Shown: positions 5,506 through 7,313 of the stretch, one piece after another
How positions within the stretch are numbered: the first letter of the stretch is position 1
How the letters are laid out: each line of letters opens with the position of its first letter
NCBI GenBank assembly: GCA_964487685.1
Contig: CAZASA010000104.1
Location: 1-7,313 of the forward strand
Source: JABDGZ01 sp964487685
GTDB taxonomy: Bacteria; Omnitrophota; Gorgyraeia; Zapsychrales; Fredricksoniimonadaceae
Direction of reading: 5' to 3'
Length of the DNA: 7,313 bases
Made by a program: the position numbers and the translations under genes
Notes under the pieces: generated by a model
What the model was told of the DNA's origin: nothing
The model's input: the letters and a program-made list of their open reading frames with translations, nothing else
The model's database searches: none

Positions 5506-6357
5506 GGTAAGGCCAGTAAGGTCAAAGCAGAGGTCCTGGAAGTCCGTGAATTAGTGGATTTAGTCCAGGTCCTTAAGGACGTGGCGGACATGAAGTACCA
5601 TGCCCTGGCAGCCCAACGGGTCAAATTCAACCGTTTCAATGAATCTTTCACCGAATTCTTTAACCTGGTCGGATTCTCCCAGGTCCAGCATCCTTTGGTC
5701 TATAATACCAATCCCAACCAGACGATCCTGGTGATCACGACTGAACTTGGATTTATCGGGGACCTTAACAGCAGGGTCGTTGCGCGCGCCATGGAGGAAA
5801 AGGAAAAAAATCCCCAATCTCAGTTTGTGGTGGTCGGCAAAAAAGGTGTTGCCAAGCTTGAAAGCTTAGGGCAAAAAATATTGAAAAGCTATGAAGAGAT
5901 CGAGGAAAAAGGATTTTATGAAGTGGCCGTGGACATTAAAACCTATTTGGTCAAGGAAGTGATGGAAAACAGGACAGGCAAGGTCACGGTCATCTACCCA
6001 TGGCCCAAGGATTTCACGACTACTAAACCACGTGCCGTTAAATTACTGCCTTGTGAAGACCTGTTGTCCAAGCAGGCCCAAACCGTGGAGATCTTTCATC
6101 AGGTCATAGAAGAGTCAGATTCGGTGGACATGATCGGCTACCTGGCGGACCTTTGGATGTCTTCCAGGGTCTATGAAATATTTTTTGATACGAGTTTGGC
6201 CGCAGCCTCGGCGCAATCACAGCAGTTGGATAACAGCTTGGGTAAGATGAAAAAAGAGCGGGAAGCGGTTAAATTAAGGTATCGCAAAGCCAAGCGCGGG
6301 GACATCGATAAAAGCTTACGTGAAGTTTTCTCAGCCAGGATGATGGTCAAAGGATAA
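5503..6357 (+). CDS. atpG: F-type ATPase F1 subunit gamma (rotor shaft)
   Basis: Gamma is the central rotating shaft that couples the c ring to the alpha/beta hexamer. The 284-residue length is normal. The N-terminal helix (about 1-55), the Rossmann-like middle domain with ILVITTELGFIGDLNSRVV at 75-93 (compare LVV.TD.GLCG.LN) and the long C-terminal helix (about 205-284) are in the usual order. The end of that helix, LRYRKAKRGDIDKSLREVFS, matches the family pattern of a Y-N/R-R/K-A-R/K block followed by ITQEL.EIV.GA. The otherwise well-kept ARMMAMK..T stretch is diverged (YEIFFDTSLAAAS), and the first helix lacks the typical RI.S...T.KITKAM start, so the rotor contacts may be altered. It starts at TTG with a good ribosome site, 30 bases after the b-delta gene, and ends 14 bases before beta. 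Confidence 0.93.
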   Translation: MGKASKVKAEVLEVRELVDLVQVLKDVADMKYHALAAQRVKFNRFNESFTEFFNLVGFSQVQHPLVYNTNPNQTILVITTELGFIGDLNSRVVARAMEEKEKNPQSQFVVVGKKGVAKLESLGQKILKSYEEIEEKGFYEVAVDIKTYLVKEVMENRTGKVTVIYPWPKDFTTTKPRAVKLLPCEDLLSKQAQTVEIFHQVIEESDSVDMIGYLADLWMSSRVYEIFFDTSLAAASAQSQQLDNSLGKMKKEREAVKLRYRKAKRGDIDKSLREVFSARMMVKG

Positions 6358-6371
6358 AAGGAGTTGGTTTT

Positions 6372-7313
6372 ATGAGTGAAGCGGAAAAACCAGAAGAAGC
6401 GCCTAAGCCGGCAGAAGCGCCTAAGCCAGAAGAAGGCCATAAACCTGAAGAAGAGCATAAACTCGTCAAGTCAGATAAACCGATCGCTGAGGAACCTTTG
6501 CCTCCGGGGGTAGTGGCCAATACCGGGCGCATCGCCGCGGTCCAAGGACCGGTCGTGGACGTGCGTTTTCCCGAGGATGAAGAGCCGCCGGCCGTGTATG
6601 ACTGCATCATCGCGCATACCTTTGACGGCCGCAAGATCACCTTGCAGACCTCTGAACATTTAGGGCCTGGGCTGGTGCGTTGCAGTTCTTTTAATGAAAC
6701 ATTGAATTTGCAATTAGGTTCACCGTGCACGAACACCAAGCGCCCGACGGCCATTCCCATTGGTGACGGGTGTTTCGGCCGTGTTATGGATGCATCAGGA
6801 AAACCTTTGGATGAGTCTGGTCCTTATGACTGTCCGGAAAGGGTCCCCATCCGTAAACCGGCCGTTCAAGTGGCCTTTGACCTTAAGAAAAAGGGGCGTG
6901 AGATCCCTGAGCTATTGGAAACAGGGATCAAATATATCGATCTGCTTTATCCGATGATCAAGGGCAGCAAAACCGGGGTCCTGGGTGGCGCTGGTTGCGG
7001 GAAGACCGTCGTTATTTTGGAGTTGATCAATAATATCGTTAAGGCCCACGGCGGTGCTTGCGTATTCACCGGGATCGGGGAACGCATCCGCGAAGGTAAT
7101 GAATTGTATTATGAATTGGAAGAAAGCCATCTTTTGCCCAAGGTTATGTTGGCCTTCGGGCAGATGGACCAGCCGCCGGGCGCGCGCGCCGAAGTGGTCA
7201 ATGCAGGCCTGACCATGGCGGAATACCTGCTGGCCAAGAACAAGGACGTGATCTTGTTCATGGACAATTTGTACCGGTTTATCCAGGGGGTCAGGAAGTT
7301 TCGACATTATTAG
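6372..7313 (+). CDS. atpD: F-type ATPase F1 catalytic subunit beta, truncated at 3' end by an apparent frameshift at the window edge
   Basis: Beta holds the catalytic ATP site. After an unusual Pro/Glu/Lys-rich extension of about 48 residues, the beta-barrel begins at TGRIAAVQGPVVDVRF (51-66). The P-loop GGAGCGKT is at 205-212, GERIREGNELYYEL at 236-249 with catalytic Glu237, QMDQPPGARAEV at 264-275 and Walker B VILFMD at 293-298. The reading then changes abruptly: after FIQ it continues GVRKFRHY and stops at the last window base, where the family has QAGSEVS. Removing one G from the G5 run at 7286-7290 gives GSGSFDII, close to that motif. So this is an intact gene hit by a base-call or assembly error near a contig end, or less likely a real truncation. 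The lower part, with the DELSEED loop, is absent. A good AAGGAG (6358-6363) lies 8 bases before the ATG. Confidence 0.92.
   Translation: MSEAEKPEEAPKPAEAPKPEEGHKPEEEHKLVKSDKPIAEEPLPPGVVANTGRIAAVQGPVVDVRFPEDEEPPAVYDCIIAHTFDGRKITLQTSEHLGPGLVRCSSFNETLNLQLGSPCTNTKRPTAIPIGDGCFGRVMDASGKPLDESGPYDCPERVPIRKPAVQVAFDLKKKGREIPELLETGIKYIDLLYPMIKGSKTGVLGGAGCGKTVVILELINNIVKAHGGACVFTGIGERIREGNELYYELEESHLLPKVMLAFGQMDQPPGARAEVVNAGLTMAEYLLAKNKDVILFMDNLYRFIQGVRKFRHY
6396..6431 (+). repeat. 18-bp tandem repeat in the N-terminal extension of beta
   Basis: Two adjoining 18-base units (6396-6413 and 6414-6431) share GAAGCGCCTAAGCC and encode EAPKPA and EAPKPE. Further looser copies (KPEEGH, KPEEEH) follow. Together they build a flexible acidic/proline extension in front of the beta-barrel. 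Confidence 0.75.
7286..7313 (+). other. Probable frameshift site at a G5 run in beta
   Basis: Up to the Gln codon ending at 7286 the protein follows the beta family closely. From the G run onward the frame gives GVRKFRHY and a TAG. The frame reached by dropping one G reads SGSFDII to the window end, which restores the Gly-Ser of the conserved QAGSE stretch. The position at the very end of the window favours an end-of-contig base error. Confidence 0.65.

Noticed and set aside
6760..6957. Small plus-strand open frame inside beta
   Set aside because: It is out of frame within a region strongly matching beta and has no family features.
2352..7313. Assignment as a standard N-ATPase
   Set aside because: The gene order differs, there is a second c-like gene in place of a clear AtpQ/AtpR pair before subunit a, and the c subunit lacks sodium ligands.

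Overview
The window reads as one plus-strand operon that encodes most of a divergent F-type rotary ATPase, preceded by two co-transcribed genes for apparently extracytoplasmic or structural proteins. All nine genes run left to right. Intergenic gaps are 48 bases or less, and one pair of genes overlaps, so there is no long non-coding stretch. Base composition looks balanced. The Ig-like module in the second gene (a D/YLP.E motif, then a GL/GF...Y block, then an L.A....K....I...D.W ending) and the INW and GNP.D....TLFG repeats in the first remind me of proteins from uncultivated PVC-superphylum bacteria such as Omnitrophota. That placement is an impression from style and was not tested.

Layout: 1-1020 is the 3' part of a repeat protein with six full 13-residue ...GINW units, then spaced GNP.D...TLFG-like repeats and a C-terminal coiled coil. 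1007-2344 is a signal-peptide protein with two copies of a beta-rich module plus helical linker, one C-terminal membrane helix and a Lys/Asp/Glu/Pro cytoplasmic tail. 2352-3881 is F1 alpha. 3888-4190 is a short epsilon with only the beta-sandwich domain. 4239-4457 and 4460-4699 are two different c-type proteolipids in tandem. 4720-5472 is subunit b fused to the C-terminal domain of delta. 5503-6357 is gamma, with a TTG start. 6372-7313 is the N-terminal two thirds of beta, ending in an apparent frameshift at the window edge.

The catalytic machinery looks active: P-loops, the beta catalytic Glu, Walker B Asp and the alpha arginine finger are present where sequence is available. The stator and membrane parts are unusual. 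The delta N-terminal domain and the alpha N-terminal helix that normally bind each other are both missing. Epsilon lacks its inhibitory helices, c is duplicated into two unlike proteins, and no subunit a gene lies in the window. The order alpha-epsilon-c-c'-b/delta-gamma-beta matches neither the classic atpBEFHAGDC order nor the N-ATPase order.

Most interesting hypothesis: this is an undescribed branch of F-type ATPase whose operon is extended by envelope proteins. It could be a rotary ATPase coupled to a surface structure, or a synthase with lineage-specific periplasmic parts. Both ends of the window look like contig ends: a perfect 26-bp fold-back at the left, and a G5 run with an apparent frameshift at the right.
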